Source of the DNA: Denitrobacterium detoxificans
GTDB taxonomy: Bacteria; Actinomycetota; Coriobacteriia; Coriobacteriales; Eggerthellaceae
Assembly: GCF_001643775.1 (NCBI RefSeq)
Contig: NZ_CP011402.1
Coordinates: forward strand, 852,001 to 916,000
Length of the DNA stretch: 64,000 nt
Reading direction: 5' to 3'
Part shown: positions 33,026-42,638 of the stretch, piece after piece
How the letters are laid out: every line of letters starts with the position of its first letter
Position numbering within the stretch: position 1 is the stretch's first letter
The notes under the pieces: generated by a model
The model's database searches: none
The model's input: only the letters and a program-made list of their open reading frames with translations
Told to the model about the DNA's origin: nothing
Made by a program: the position numbers and the translations under genes

Positions 33026-35665
33026 ATGCACTACATGACTACCGCCGAAATACGCGAAGCGTATCTGCATTACTTCGAGGAAAAGGGCTGCAAGCGCATG
33101 CCTTCCAGCTCGCTTATCCCCGACGATCCCAGCCTGCTGCTCACGAGCGCCGGCATGGTGCAGTTCAAGCCTTACTTCCTGCAGCAGAAGCACCTCGAGG
33201 CTCCCTACATTGGCACCACCACGGTTCAGAAGTGCGTGCGCACCAACGATATCGACATCATCGGCACCGATGGTCGTCACCTGAGCTTCTTCGAGATGCT
33301 CGGCAACTTCAGCTTTGGCGAGTACTTTAAGAACGAGATGTGCGCTTGGGCCCTCGACTTTAGCGTGAACGTGCTTGGCCTTCCCATGGAAAAGCTCTAT
33401 TTCACCGTTTTCGAGAACGACGATGAGACCATCGAGATCTGGAAGGGTCTGGGCGTCGAGGAAAGCCATATCACTAAGCTTGGCGAAGACGACAACTTCT
33501 GGCGCGCCGGTCCCACCGGCCCCTGTGGTCCCTGCAGCGAAATCTACTTCGACCAGGGTCCCGAAGTGGGTTGCGGTAGCCCCGATTGCGCTCCCGGTTG
33601 CGATTGTGACCGCTTCCTCGAGTACTGGAATTGTGTGTTCACGCAGTACGACGGCCAGGAAGATGGCACGCTTGCCCCGCTTCCGAAGAAGAACATCGAT
33701 ACCGGCATGGGCCTCGAGCGCATCGCGGCCATCATGCAGGGCGTGCAGAGCAACTTCGACACCGACGTGCTCCATGGCCTCATTCAGGTGGGCGAGCGTC
33801 TTTCCGGCAAGACGTACGGCGAAGAAGAGGCCGTCGACATGGCGCTGCGCGTTATGGCCGACCATGCGCGTTCCGTCACGTTCATGATTGCCGATGGCAT
33901 CCTGCCTTCGAACGAGGGCCGTGGCTACGTGCTGCGCCGCCTGCTCCGCCGTGCGGTTATGAAGGGCCATCTGCTGAACATCGAAGGTGCCTTCCTTGGT
34001 TCGTTCGTTGACAACATCATCGACGTCATGGGTCCCGTATATCCCGAAATCGTCGAGAATCGCGAGCTCATTCACCGCGTTGTGCTCTCCGAGGAAGAGC
34101 GCTTTGGCGCCACGCTGCGCCAGGGTCGTACGTTCCTGGCCGAAGAGCTCGACGCTCTTTCCGGCAACATGCTTTCCGGTCAGGCCGCATTCACCCTGCA
34201 CGATACCTATGGCTTCCCGCTGGAGGTTACGCAGGAGATGTGCGCCGAGCGCGGCATCGAAGTGGATACGAAGGAATTCGAGGAATGCATGCAGCGTCAG
34301 CGCGAGCGCGCGCGTGCTGCCACGCAGGGCGACGCCGAGGCTGCATGGAGCACCTACGATGGCTCCATGAACGCTATCCTCGAGGAAGTGGGCGCTACGG
34401 AGTTCTGCGGTTACGCTCAGAACGAGGCCCAGGCTACCGTGAAGGCCCTCGTACGCGATGGCCAGCGCGTTACGGAACTGCATGCGGGCGAAGAGGGCGG
34501 CATCGTGCTCGATGTTACGCCGTTCTACGCTGAAATGGGCGGCCAGGTGGGCGATACCGGCGCCATCTTTGGCGCATCCGGCCGTGCTGCCGTAAGCGAT
34601 ACGAAGCAGCCCGAAAAGGGTCTCTACATGCATTATGTTCGCGTCGAAGAGGGAACCCTTTCCCAGGGCGATGCCGTTACGGCATCCATCGACGTACTGC
34701 GTCGCGAGCGCATTCGCCGCAATCACACGGCTACCCATATCCTCCATCGTGCCCTGCGCGAGGTGCTGGGCGATCACGTAAAGCAGGCCGGTAGCCTCGT
34801 TGCTCCCGATCGTCTGCGTTTCGACTTCACGCACTTCGAAGGCGTCACGCGCGAGCAGCTCGACCAGGTCGAGGAAATCGCCAATCGCATCATCATGGAG
34901 AATCATGCTGTCAACACGTACGAGACGTCGCTTTCGCAAGCGCGCGAATCGGGCGTTACGGCGCTGTTCGGCGAGAAGTACGGCGAGGTCGTACGCGTGG
35001 TCGACGTCGATGGCTTCAGCAAGGAGCTCTGCGGCGGCACCCATGTGTCCAACACTGCCGAAATTGGCTTCGTGAAGATTACCGTGGAGCAGAGCGTCGG
35101 CGCCAACCTTCGCCGTATCGAAGCCGTGAGCAGCTTCGATGCCTTGTCGTACATGCATCGCATGGAAGCCGAGCTGCGCGCTACGGCTGCCGAGCTCAAC
35201 GTGCCGCTGTTCGACGTGAACGAGCGTACCGCCTCTACGCTGGCCACGCTGAAGGACCTGCAGTTCAAGAACAAGCGTGCTCGCCAGGCGGCCGCTGCTG
35301 GTTCGCTCAGGCAGATCGTCGACGAGAATCTGAAGCGCGCGAAGGCGGGCTATCAGCTGCTGGCCGTGCGCATCGACAACATGGATGCCGGCGCGCTGCG
35401 TAACTCGTGGGATATCTTCCGTGGTCATGCGGAACCTGCCTGCGCCTGCGTGTTCGTTAGCCTGAACGGCGAAACGCCGCTCATCATGGCTGCTGGCACC
35501 GACGAAGCCGTGGAAGCTGGCTTCAACGCTGGTGCGCTCATCAAGAAGATCGCTCCTGCCATCAAGGGTGGCGGCGGTGGCAAGCCCACCATGGCCCAGG
35601 CGGGCGGCAAGGATGCCTCTGGTCTCGACGAGGCGCTCCGCCTGGCTCTTCAGGAGCTCATGTAG
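33026..35665 (+). CDS. alaS: Alanine-tRNA ligase
   Basis: Product of 879 aa, full length. It charges tRNA-Ala in the cytoplasm and edits mischarged Ser/Gly. The class II core begins TTAEIREAYLHYFEEKGCKR and has FFEMLGNFSFGEYFK. The editing domain has the zinc ligands HTATH and CGGTH. The C-terminal domain is glycine-rich (GGGGGKPTMAQAGGKD). I start at ATG 33026 with GAGG 6 nt upstream; a nearby in-frame ATG at 33035 is possible. It overlaps ruvX by one nucleotide. Confidence 0.97.
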   Translation: MHYMTTAEIREAYLHYFEEKGCKRMPSSSLIPDDPSLLLTSAGMVQFKPYFLQQKHLEAPYIGTTTVQKCVRTNDIDIIGTDGRHLSFFEMLGNFSFGEYFKNEMCAWALDFSVNVLGLPMEKLYFTVFENDDETIEIWKGLGVEESHITKLGEDDNFWRAGPTGPCGPCSEIYFDQGPEVGCGSPDCAPGCDCDRFLEYWNCVFTQYDGQEDGTLAPLPKKNIDTGMGLERIAAIMQGVQSNFDTDVLHGLIQVGERLSGKTYGEEEAVDMALRVMADHARSVTFMIADGILPSNEGRGYVLRRLLRRAVMKGHLLNIEGAFLGSFVDNIIDVMGPVYPEIVENRELIHRVVLSEEERFGATLRQGRTFLAEELDALSGNMLSGQAAFTLHDTYGFPLEVTQEMCAERGIEVDTKEFEECMQRQRERARAATQGDAEAAWSTYDGSMNAILEEVGATEFCGYAQNEAQATVKALVRDGQRVTELHAGEEGGIVLDVTPFYAEMGGQVGDTGAIFGASGRAAVSDTKQPEKGLYMHYVRVEEGTLSQGDAVTASIDVLRRERIRRNHTATHILHRALREVLGDHVKQAGSLVAPDRLRFDFTHFEGVTREQLDQVEEIANRIIMENHAVNTYETSLSQARESGVTALFGEKYGEVVRVVDVDGFSKELCGGTHVSNTAEIGFVKITVEQSVGANLRRIEAVSSFDALSYMHRMEAELRATAAELNVPLFDVNERTASTLATLKDLQFKNKRARQAAAAGSLRQIVDENLKRAKAGYQLLAVRIDNMDAGALRNSWDIFRGHAEPACACVFVSLNGETPLIMAAGTDEAVEAGFNAGALIKKIAPAIKGGGGGKPTMAQAGGKDASGLDEALRLALQELM

Positions 35666-36126
35666 TGAGGGTCATGGCCCTCGATATCGGCAAGGTTCGC
35701 TGCGGCGTCGCAATCTGCGACCCGCGCGAATCCGTTGCCAGCCCCGTGTGCGTTCTTCCCACGAATGAAGTCGTGGGGAATGCCGCCTCGTTCCGTCGGG
35801 TGCTCGAAGATTGGGAACCGGACATGCTTCTCTCCGGTCTGCCGTACACCATGGCGGGCGAGGAAGGCCCGCAAGCTCAGCGCATCAGGGCTGCCGCTGG
35901 GGCCATTGCGAAGGCAACGGGCCTTCCGCTCGAGTTCACCGACGAGCGCCTGAGCTCTAGCGAGGCGAAACGCTCGTTGCGTGAAAAGGGATATCACGAG
36001 CGCGAGATGCGCGGAAAAGTGGATATGATAGCCGCGAGCCTGTTCCTGCAGGCTTGGCTCGATGAGCGTCGTTCGCGGCGTGAGGCCGAAGAAAGCGCCC
36101 CGTCATCGAGCACTGGCACTAGGTAA
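35665..36126 (+). CDS. ruvX: Putative Holliday junction resolvase / pre-16S rRNA nuclease
   Basis: Product of 153 aa of the YqgF family, starting at GTG 35665 over the alaS stop. RNase H-like fold: ALDIGKVRCGVAICDP (first Asp), TDERLSSSEAKRSL and GKVDMIAASLFLQAWLDE (last Asp). The role proven in other bacteria is 5'-end maturation of 16S rRNA. The alaS-ruvX-mltG order is widely conserved. Confidence 0.93.
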   Translation: MRVMALDIGKVRCGVAICDPRESVASPVCVLPTNEVVGNAASFRRVLEDWEPDMLLSGLPYTMAGEEGPQAQRIRAAAGAIAKATGLPLEFTDERLSSSEAKRSLREKGYHEREMRGKVDMIAASLFLQAWLDERRSRREAEESAPSSSTGTR

Positions 36127-36151
36127 TCGTCCGAAAGGTTTGTGCTTATCT

Positions 36152-37288
36152 ATGGCTCTTCATCGACGCGTTACGTACTCTTCGCGTTCCAGCCATGCGG
36201 CGCGTCATGCTCATGCGCGTGGTGCACGCGAATTTCGCACGTATGATACATCGATGATTAAACCCAAGAAGCATCGCGGGCCCCTCGTGTTCGGCCTCGT
36301 GCTGGCCGTCATTCTCACGGTGCTACTCGTCTTCGGGTTCCGTTCGTGCGCAGGCTGCTCCACGTCCGACGTGCTGCCTGAGGGCACGCAGGCGAGTTTC
36401 ACCATCGAGCAGGGCGAATCCACCTCTTCCATTGCCCAGACGCTTGCCGATTGCAAGCTCATTTCCCGCACGTCCGATTTCACCGATGCCGTGAAGGCCG
36501 CCAACGCGGAAAGCTCGTTGAAGCCTGGTACGTACACCATTGCGGGCGGTACGAGCGTCGAGGACATCATCAATCAGCTCGTTGCGGGCCCCAGTCTCGT
36601 TACGTTTACCGTTTCCGAAGGTCTTACCGTTCAGCAGACGGCTGAAGTCGTGGCGGAAGCGTACGATGGCTCCATCTCGGCAGACGATTTCCTTGCCGCT
36701 GCCTTCAACGCTTCGGCCTACGTATCCGACTATCCCTTCGTCGAGGGTGCGTACAACAATAGCCTCGAGGGCTTCCTGTTCCCGAAGACGTACAGCATTC
36801 AGTCGGGCGATACCGCCGACTCCGTCATTCGCCGCATGCTCGACCAGTATGCGCAGGAGGTTTCCTCGCTCGACTATTCATATGCCCAGAGCAAGGGCCT
36901 TTCCGCCTACGACGTGGTGAAGCTCGCGAGCGTCGTTCAGCGCGAGGCTGCTTCCGACAACATGACCACGGTTGCTTCGGTGTTCTACAACCGCCTTGCC
37001 TCGAACATGGCCCTGCAAAGCGACGCCACGGTTGCCTATGTTGTGGGGCACGACCCCACGTCCGACGATATCTCTACCGACAGTCCGTACAACACGTATG
37101 CCCAGAAGGGCTTGCCGGCTGGCCCCATTTGCTCGCCTGGCCTCGACGCCCTGCAGGCGGTCTGCTCGCCCGATCAGACGAACTACCTGTATTTCTACTT
37201 CGTCCCGAACGACCAGGGTGGCACCGACTACTACTTCAGCGAGACGTTTGAAGACCATCGCGCTGCCATCGAGGGCACGTCCAACTAG
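36152..37288 (+). CDS. mltG: Endolytic murein transglycosylase
   Basis: Product of 378 aa from ATG 36152; the longer frame overlaps ruvX. A basic cytoplasmic tail of about 40 residues is followed by one membrane helix (about 43-63) and the extracellular YceG-like domain. A LysM-like part lies first, then the catalytic Glu206 in LEGFLFPKTY, with SVVQREAASDNMTTVASVFY and GLPAGPICSPGLDAL. It cuts nascent glycan strands and sets their length. The long His/Arg/Ser-rich tail is unusual. Confidence 0.94.
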   Translation: MALHRRVTYSSRSSHAARHAHARGAREFRTYDTSMIKPKKHRGPLVFGLVLAVILTVLLVFGFRSCAGCSTSDVLPEGTQASFTIEQGESTSSIAQTLADCKLISRTSDFTDAVKAANAESSLKPGTYTIAGGTSVEDIINQLVAGPSLVTFTVSEGLTVQQTAEVVAEAYDGSISADDFLAAAFNASAYVSDYPFVEGAYNNSLEGFLFPKTYSIQSGDTADSVIRRMLDQYAQEVSSLDYSYAQSKGLSAYDVVKLASVVQREAASDNMTTVASVFYNRLASNMALQSDATVAYVVGHDPTSDDISTDSPYNTYAQKGLPAGPICSPGLDALQAVCSPDQTNYLYFYFVPNDQGGTDYYFSETFEDHRAAIEGTSN

Positions 37289-37302
37289 TTTGGGGCTGCG
37301 GT

Positions 37303-37839
37303 ATGGGCATCGTGCATCCCGATAGGTATTTCGCTCGCATTTCCGCAATTGACGTGCAGAAGGACCTCTTGGGGTGCGGCATTACCCATGCGCTGCTCGA
37401 TATGGACAATACGCTTGTCTCTCGCGCCTCGGGCGATGTGCCCTCTGACGTGCGGAATTGGCTTTCCCGTGCCAGGAATGCGGGCGTGAGTTTCTGCATC
37501 GTCTCGAACAACTGGCATGACACGCCTCGTATTCACGGTAGGGAACTGGGTATTCCCGTTGTCGCCAAGGCGTGCAAGCCGCTACCTCATGGGCTCTTGG
37601 CCGCCCGCGCTGCCATTGGTGCGCGCAGCAACGATACCGTCGTCATTGGCGACCAGCTGCTCACCGACGTCATGGGCGCCCACATGCTGGGCATGAAGGC
37701 GTATCTCGTCGCTCCGCTTTCGGAAGTCGACTTGCGCCACACCAACGCTCTCAAGCCCTTGCGCGAAGCGCTGCTAGCGGGCTTCGTTCCCGAAAACGAA
37801 CACGCTGCCTCCTCTTGCGCACCAGACGCGCGCGATTAG
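37303..37839 (+). CDS. YqeG-family HAD phosphatase
   Basis: Product of 178 aa. HAD subfamily IIIA motifs: DMDNTLVSRASGD (nucleophile and acid Asp), IVSNNWHD (motif II), a Lys in VAKACKPLP and GDQLLTDVMGAHMLGM (motif IV). The cytoplasmic substrate is unknown; family members include phosphatidylglycerophosphate phosphatases. It lies 14 nt after mltG. Confidence 0.88.
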   Translation: MGIVHPDRYFARISAIDVQKDLLGCGITHALLDMDNTLVSRASGDVPSDVRNWLSRARNAGVSFCIVSNNWHDTPRIHGRELGIPVVAKACKPLPHGLLAARAAIGARSNDTVVIGDQLLTDVMGAHMLGMKAYLVAPLSEVDLRHTNALKPLREALLAGFVPENEHAASSCAPDARD

Positions 37840-37946
37840 GCCAAACCGTTCGTTTGCTCCTTTCGCGGCGCAGCTTGACGCGCGGACGCTCTGGCACTTT
37901 ATCGTGCTAGAATCTCCCTAACATCCACAGCGACGTGAGGAATCGC

Positions 37947-39116
37947 ATGCAGTTCGTTACAGCTGGCGAAAGCCATGGTCCGGCGCTCACCGCCATTGTC
38001 AGTGGGGTGCCTGCGGGCCTCCGCATTTCCGAATCACATGTCAACTCCGACCTTCGACGCCGTCAGTCGGGGTACGGCCGTGGTGGTCGTCAGCAAATCG
38101 AGACCGACCATGTCGAAGTTCAATCGGGCGTCCGCTTCGGCGTAACGCTGGGCACGCCCGTATGCCTGCGTGTTCCCAACCGCGATTGGCAGAACTGGAC
38201 GGATCGCATGGCCGCGTCCGGCTCTGCTCCCAACGACCTCGTGCGCGAGGTGACGCCCCGTCCTGGTCATGCCGACTTGGTAGGTATCCTGAAGAACAAC
38301 TCCGACGATTGCCGTAACGTGCTCGAACGCGCCAGCGCTCGCGAAACCGCTGCTCGCGTTGCTGCTGCCGGCATTGCACGCGAGTTCTTGGCGGAATTGG
38401 GCGTCGAAGTATTCAGCTACGTCACGTCCATCGGCAGCGCTCAGTACGAGGAATCCGACGCGTTCATGCGCTGCGGGAAGTACAACCTGGCCGACATCGA
38501 GCTCTCCGAAGTTCGCTGCCCCAGCGCCGAAGCTTCTCAGAAGATGATGAAGATGATCGACGTCGCCCGCATCAAGGGGGAAAGCCTTGGCGGTACGTTC
38601 CGCGTCGTGGCTACGGGCCTCGTTCCCGGCTTGGGCGATTTCTCGAGTGGCGCCAGCCGCCTTACCAGCAAGATTGGTGCCGCGTTGTTTGGCATCCCCG
38701 CCATCAAGGGTGTGGAATTCGGCATGGGCTTCCAGGCCGCTTCGCTTGAGGGCAGTCACGTTCACGACCCCATTGCGCTTACGCACGATGGTTTCACGCG
38801 CACCAGCAATAATGCTGGCGGCTTGGAAGGCGGCATGACCACGGGTATGCCACTGGTCGTTACGTGTGCCATGAAGCCCATTCCCACGCTGAAGAACCCT
38901 CTGGAAACGGTGAACATCGACACCATGGAACCTGCGCTTGCCAGTAGGGAGCGCAGCGACGTTTGCGCCGTGCCCGCTGCAGCTGTGGTGGGCGAGGCGG
39001 AAGTGGCGTTCGCGTTGGCTGCCGCCTACACCGAAAAGTTCGGCAGCGACAACATGCATGACATCAAGGCGAATCTCGCCTCGTACGTGGATCGCATCCG
39101 CACGCAGTCACGGTAA
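37947..39116 (+). CDS. aroC: Chorismate synthase
   Basis: Product of 389 aa. It makes chorismate from EPSP using reduced FMN. Motifs: FVTAGESHGPALTAIVSG at the N-terminus, RPGHADLVGILKN, ARETAARVAAAGIAREFL and NNAGGLEGGMTTGMPLV. Start ATG 37947 with GAGG 6 nt upstream; the in-frame ATG at 37935 lacks a site. A TAGAAT box at 37908-37913 may begin an aroC-aroK-aroB transcript. Confidence 0.97.
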   Translation: MQFVTAGESHGPALTAIVSGVPAGLRISESHVNSDLRRRQSGYGRGGRQQIETDHVEVQSGVRFGVTLGTPVCLRVPNRDWQNWTDRMAASGSAPNDLVREVTPRPGHADLVGILKNNSDDCRNVLERASARETAARVAAAGIAREFLAELGVEVFSYVTSIGSAQYEESDAFMRCGKYNLADIELSEVRCPSAEASQKMMKMIDVARIKGESLGGTFRVVATGLVPGLGDFSSGASRLTSKIGAALFGIPAIKGVEFGMGFQAASLEGSHVHDPIALTHDGFTRTSNNAGGLEGGMTTGMPLVVTCAMKPIPTLKNPLETVNIDTMEPALASRERSDVCAVPAAAVVGEAEVAFALAAAYTEKFGSDNMHDIKANLASYVDRIRTQSR

Positions 39117-39120
39117 CGTC

Positions 39121-39669
39121 ATGGAACGCACGTTGTACACGCTTACGCGGCCGGTGTTTCTCATTGGCTTCATGGGGGCGGGCAAGACCACCATGGCGCG
39201 CCGTCTTGCGCGCGAGTGCGGTCTCATTTGCGCCGACACCGATCGCTGCATGGAGCGCAAGTACGGCATGAGTGCGAAGGAGCTCTACGAGCAAGCGGGC
39301 GAAGAGGGCTTTCGTCAGATGGAAGCCGAAACGCTCGAGGAATTCGTGCAGGGTGAACCTCGCATCATCGCATGCGGTGGCGGCATCGTCATGGGCGAGC
39401 GTAGCCGCGAGATCATTCGCACGTGTGGCTTTGCCGTCTATGTGCACGTTACGGCTGACGAAAGTGCCGAGCGCATCAGCAATCACGATTCGCGGCCGTT
39501 CTTTCATAGCATGGAATCCGTCCGTTCGGTCAACCAGGTGCGCGTGCCCCTGTACGAAGAGCTGGCCGACGTTACCGTTGATTCCTCTAGTCGCACGTCG
39601 GGTCGCATGGCCTATGAAGTGAAGGATATTCTCGTTAAGGAGGGCATACTGTGCCCAGTACGAAAGTAG
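39121..39669 (+). CDS. aroK: Shikimate kinase
   Basis: Product of 182 aa. Walker A GFMGAGKTT (about 16-24), shikimate-binding Asp residues in ADTDRCME, ACGGGIV as the glycine-rich loop, and a lid segment with NHDSRPFF. ATG is 4 nt after the aroC stop without a clear ribosome site, so it is probably coupled. It overlaps aroB by 19 nt. Confidence 0.95.
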   Translation: MERTLYTLTRPVFLIGFMGAGKTTMARRLARECGLICADTDRCMERKYGMSAKELYEQAGEEGFRQMEAETLEEFVQGEPRIIACGGGIVMGERSREIIRTCGFAVYVHVTADESAERISNHDSRPFFHSMESVRSVNQVRVPLYEELADVTVDSSSRTSGRMAYEVKDILVKEGILCPVRK

Positions 39670-40754
39670 TCGTCAATTTCGCAGATAAGCCCTCATACGA
39701 TGTTCGCGTAGGCGCGGGTATTCTGCAGGGCATCGGGCAGCGCGTGCGTGCCACGTGCCCCCAGGCGCATCAGGCGCTCGTCATTACCGATTCGAATGTG
39801 GCGCCGCTCTATCTCGATGCTGCCGTTTCCAGCTTGAAGGCCGAGGGTCTGCGCACGTCGAGCATTACGATTCCCGCAGGCGAGGAAAGCAAGAGCGTTA
39901 CCTGCCTTTCCGAGATTTGGCAGGCCATGGCTCAGAGGGGGCTCGACCGTTCTGCGTGCGTCGTTGCATTGGGTGGCGGCGTCGTTGGCGATTTGGCGGG
40001 GTTTGCCGCAGCTACGTACATGCGCGGCATTGGCTTCGTGCAGGCTCCCACCTCGCTGCTTGCCATGGTCGATTCTTCCGTGGGCGGCAAGACGGCCATC
40101 GACTTGCCGGCGGGGAAGAACCTGGCGGGAGCGTTCTACCAGCCTGCGTACGTTTGCGCCGATACCTCCACGCTCGCCACGTTGAACCAACGCGAATGGG
40201 CGTGCGGTTGCGGCGAGATTGCCAAATCTGCCGTCATAGGTGGCGATGATTTCTTCTTCTGGCTCGTCGAAAATGCATCGCGCCTGGCCGAGCGCGACCC
40301 CGAGGTGGTGAACGAGGCCATCGTTCGCAGCGTGGTGTTCAAGGCCGATGTGGTGGCTGCCGACGAGCAGGAACGTTCCGGTACGCGCGAGTGCCTGAAC
40401 TATGGGCATACGCTGGGTCATGCCATCGAGAAGCTTGCGGGGTACGGTGTGTACTCCCATGGCGCCGCCGTGGCCGAGGGCATGCGCTTCGCGCTGCGCT
40501 TGGGCGTTGCCTTGGCCGATGCTCCCATCGACCTGGTGCACGAGCAGGACGCCCTGCTCGACAGCCTGGGCCTCGAGCCGCTTGCATTCAGCGCTTCGCC
40601 TAGCCAGATCATCGATGCCATGCGCTCCGACAAGAAGAACCGCGATGGCCAGATTCGCTTCGTCATTCCCAGCGACGTAGGCGCCTGGTCCGTCCTTCCC
40701 GTGGAAGAGGATATTCTGCGCGAGCACCTTGACGCTTGGTCTCGCTCGAAATAA
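39651..40754 (+). CDS. aroB: 3-dehydroquinate synthase
   Basis: Product of 367 aa from GTG 39651, with AAGGAGGG inside aroK. NAD-binding ALGGGVVGDLAGFAAATY, AQAPTSLLAMVDSSVGGKTA shifted slightly to VQAPTSLLAMVDSS, CGCGEIAKSAVIGG and zinc-ligand ECLNYGHTLGHAIEKL are present. It forms 3-dehydroquinate from DAHP, the step after the synthase at 9.2 kb. Confidence 0.96.
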   Translation: MPSTKVVVNFADKPSYDVRVGAGILQGIGQRVRATCPQAHQALVITDSNVAPLYLDAAVSSLKAEGLRTSSITIPAGEESKSVTCLSEIWQAMAQRGLDRSACVVALGGGVVGDLAGFAAATYMRGIGFVQAPTSLLAMVDSSVGGKTAIDLPAGKNLAGAFYQPAYVCADTSTLATLNQREWACGCGEIAKSAVIGGDDFFFWLVENASRLAERDPEVVNEAIVRSVVFKADVVAADEQERSGTRECLNYGHTLGHAIEKLAGYGVYSHGAAVAEGMRFALRLGVALADAPIDLVHEQDALLDSLGLEPLAFSASPSQIIDAMRSDKKNRDGQIRFVIPSDVGAWSVLPVEEDILREHLDAWSRSK

Positions 40755-40801
40755 GGTTCCAGCTGGAATAACACTATCAATGTAGATGGGGGATGAGCTC
40801 C

Positions 40802-41908
40802 ATGAAACGCAGTTGTGCCGCGAGCGACCTTCGCTTGGCGCGCGTACGCAGGAAAATGAAGGTAGAGGGCATCGAGGTCCTTTTCCTGCGTGATACGAGT
40901 AACATTGCCTGGCTCACGGCATTCGACGACGTCTTCGACGACGAACGCGCTCATGCCGTTGTGGTTACGGCCGATTCGTGCGTGCTGCATACCGATTCGC
41001 GCTACGCTTCGGCATGCCGTGCCGCGGCGCAGGGTTCCCAGGTGGAAGTGGATGACATGCGCGCGGGACATGCCGCCTGGCTTGCGCAGAGATACCCCGA
41101 TGCGCCCCATGTGGCCATCGAGGACGATATGCCCCTGCTGGAGTTTCGCGCTCTGGAGCGCGCATGGCAGGGGAGCGCCCCGTCGCTCATTGAAACGTCG
41201 GGTTTTGGCGTTTCCCTGCGCGCGGTGAAGGATAGTTACGAGGTTGAGCGCCTTATGGCTGCCCAGGCCGTAACCGATGCCGCCTTCAGCCATATCGTTT
41301 CGTTCATGAAGCCGGGCATGACCGAGCGCATGGTGCAAATCGAGCTCGAGGATTACATGACGCGCCACGGGGCCCGTGGCCTGGCCTTTTCGTCGATCGT
41401 CGCCACGGGTGCGAACGGCGCCCGCCCGCATGCCATTCCCGGTAACACGCGACTCGAAGCGGGGCAGTGCGTGGTCATGGATTTTGGCGCGCGTGCCCTG
41501 GGCTATTGCAGCGACATGACGCGCACGGTGTTTCTGGGCGAGCCCAGCGCGCAGCTCGCGCATGCCTACGAGGTATTGCGAAGCGCCAACGAGCAGGTAG
41601 AGGCGATGATTCGTCCGGGCGTCACCGGTGCGCAGGCGCATCAGCTGGCCGAGGATGTGCTTGCCGAAGGCGGCTATGCAGGTGCGATGGGGCATGGCCT
41701 GGGCCATGGCGTGGGTATCGACATTCACGAGCGTCCCGTGCTCGGCCCGCGCAACGATAAGCCCCTCGAGGCGGGTAACGTCGTGACAGTGGAGCCCGGC
41801 ATCTACATCGAAGGCGAATTCGGCATGCGCCTCGAGGACTTCGGCTTGGTTACCCATGATGGTTTTAGGGTATTTACACAATCTACGCACGATTTAGTTA
41901 TAATCTAG
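40802..41908 (+). CDS. M24 aminopeptidase (Xaa-Pro type)
   Basis: Product of 368 aa. The N-terminal creatinase-like domain is followed by the pita-bread domain with metal ligands Asp (VMDFGARALGYCSDMTRT), His (MGHGLGHGVGIDIHERP), Glu (VEPGIYIEGEF) and Glu (RLEDFGLV). It cleaves N-terminal residues before proline in peptides. I prefer ATG 40802 because GGGGG sits 9 nt upstream; ATG 40793 touches that site. The peptidase-efp pair is common. Confidence 0.92.
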   Translation: MKRSCAASDLRLARVRRKMKVEGIEVLFLRDTSNIAWLTAFDDVFDDERAHAVVVTADSCVLHTDSRYASACRAAAQGSQVEVDDMRAGHAAWLAQRYPDAPHVAIEDDMPLLEFRALERAWQGSAPSLIETSGFGVSLRAVKDSYEVERLMAAQAVTDAAFSHIVSFMKPGMTERMVQIELEDYMTRHGARGLAFSSIVATGANGARPHAIPGNTRLEAGQCVVMDFGARALGYCSDMTRTVFLGEPSAQLAHAYEVLRSANEQVEAMIRPGVTGAQAHQLAEDVLAEGGYAGAMGHGLGHGVGIDIHERPVLGPRNDKPLEAGNVVTVEPGIYIEGEFGMRLEDFGLVTHDGFRVFTQSTHDLVII

Positions 41909-41946
41909 CGGTTATCTTGCAAAGAAGACAAGAAGGGTAATCCGAT

Positions 41947-42507
41947 ATGGCAATCTCCACCGCAGACTTCAAGAACGGCATCTGCATCGAATACAACAAC
42001 AAGCTCTGGACCATCGCCGAGTTCCAGCATGTGAAGCCCGGCAAGGGTGGTGCGTTCGTGCGCACGAAGCTTCGCGATATCCGTTCCGGTCGCGTGGTTG
42101 AATACACGTTCAACAGTGGAACGAAGTTCGATAGCGTTCGCCTGGAAGAGCGCAAGATGCAGTACCTGTACAACGACGGCGCCGATTACTACTTCATGGA
42201 TCCCGTTTCCTACGAGCAGATGAGCATCCCCACCGACGTCATCGGCGACAACGCCAAGTGGCTCAAGGAAAACGACGAAGTCACCCTGCAGTACGCCGGC
42301 GAAGAGCTCATCAGCATCTCTCCGCAGATGTTCGTTGAACTCGAAATTACCGAGACCGACCCCGGCTTCAAGGGCGACACGGTTCAGGGTGGCACGAAGC
42401 CCGCTACGCTCGAAACGGGCGCCGTGGTGAACGTTCCCATGTACATCAACGTGGGTGAAGTCGTTCAGATCGACACGCGCGACGGTCGTTTCGTAAAGCG
42501 TGTCTAG
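41947..42507 (+). CDS. efp: Elongation factor P
   Basis: Product of 186 aa with three beta-barrel domains. The tip loop is HVKPGKGGAFVRTKL with the lysine at position 33 that is modified in many bacteria; no modification enzyme is encoded nearby. The C-terminus GEVVQIDTRDGRFVKRV is standard. It rescues ribosomes stalled at polyproline. AAGAAGGG lies upstream and a strong terminator downstream. Confidence 0.97.
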   Translation: MAISTADFKNGICIEYNNKLWTIAEFQHVKPGKGGAFVRTKLRDIRSGRVVEYTFNSGTKFDSVRLEERKMQYLYNDGADYYFMDPVSYEQMSIPTDVIGDNAKWLKENDEVTLQYAGEELISISPQMFVELEITETDPGFKGDTVQGGTKPATLETGAVVNVPMYINVGEVVQIDTRDGRFVKRV

Positions 42508-42529
42508 TTCGCATTACACTGCATGACGC

Positions 42530-42564
42530 GGCGGGCGGTTCCTTATGGGGCCGCCCGCCTTTTT
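42530..42564 (+). terminator. Rho-independent terminator after efp
   Basis: GGCGGGCGG (42530-42538) pairs with CCGCCCGCC (42551-42559), followed by TTTTT. Confidence 0.92.
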
Positions 42565-42610
42565 ATTTGGGTAAACCCTCTTGCCACTACAGCCTAATAG
42601 AGTGAAAATA

Positions 42611-42625
42611 GTTAGATAGTCTAAC
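42611..42625 (+). promoter_or_regulatory. Short palindrome before sstT
   Basis: GTTAGA-TAG-TCTAAC, 14 nt before the GTG start and just before the GAGAGG ribosome site. It could be an operator or a small stem in the leader. Confidence 0.4.
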
Positions 42626-42638
42626 GAGAGGAACCACC

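Noticed and set aside
32948-35428. Antisense open frame of 826 codons opposite alaS
   Set aside because: GC-rich codon bias leaves the complementary frame open. The translation has no family motif and no ribosome site, while alaS is unmistakable.
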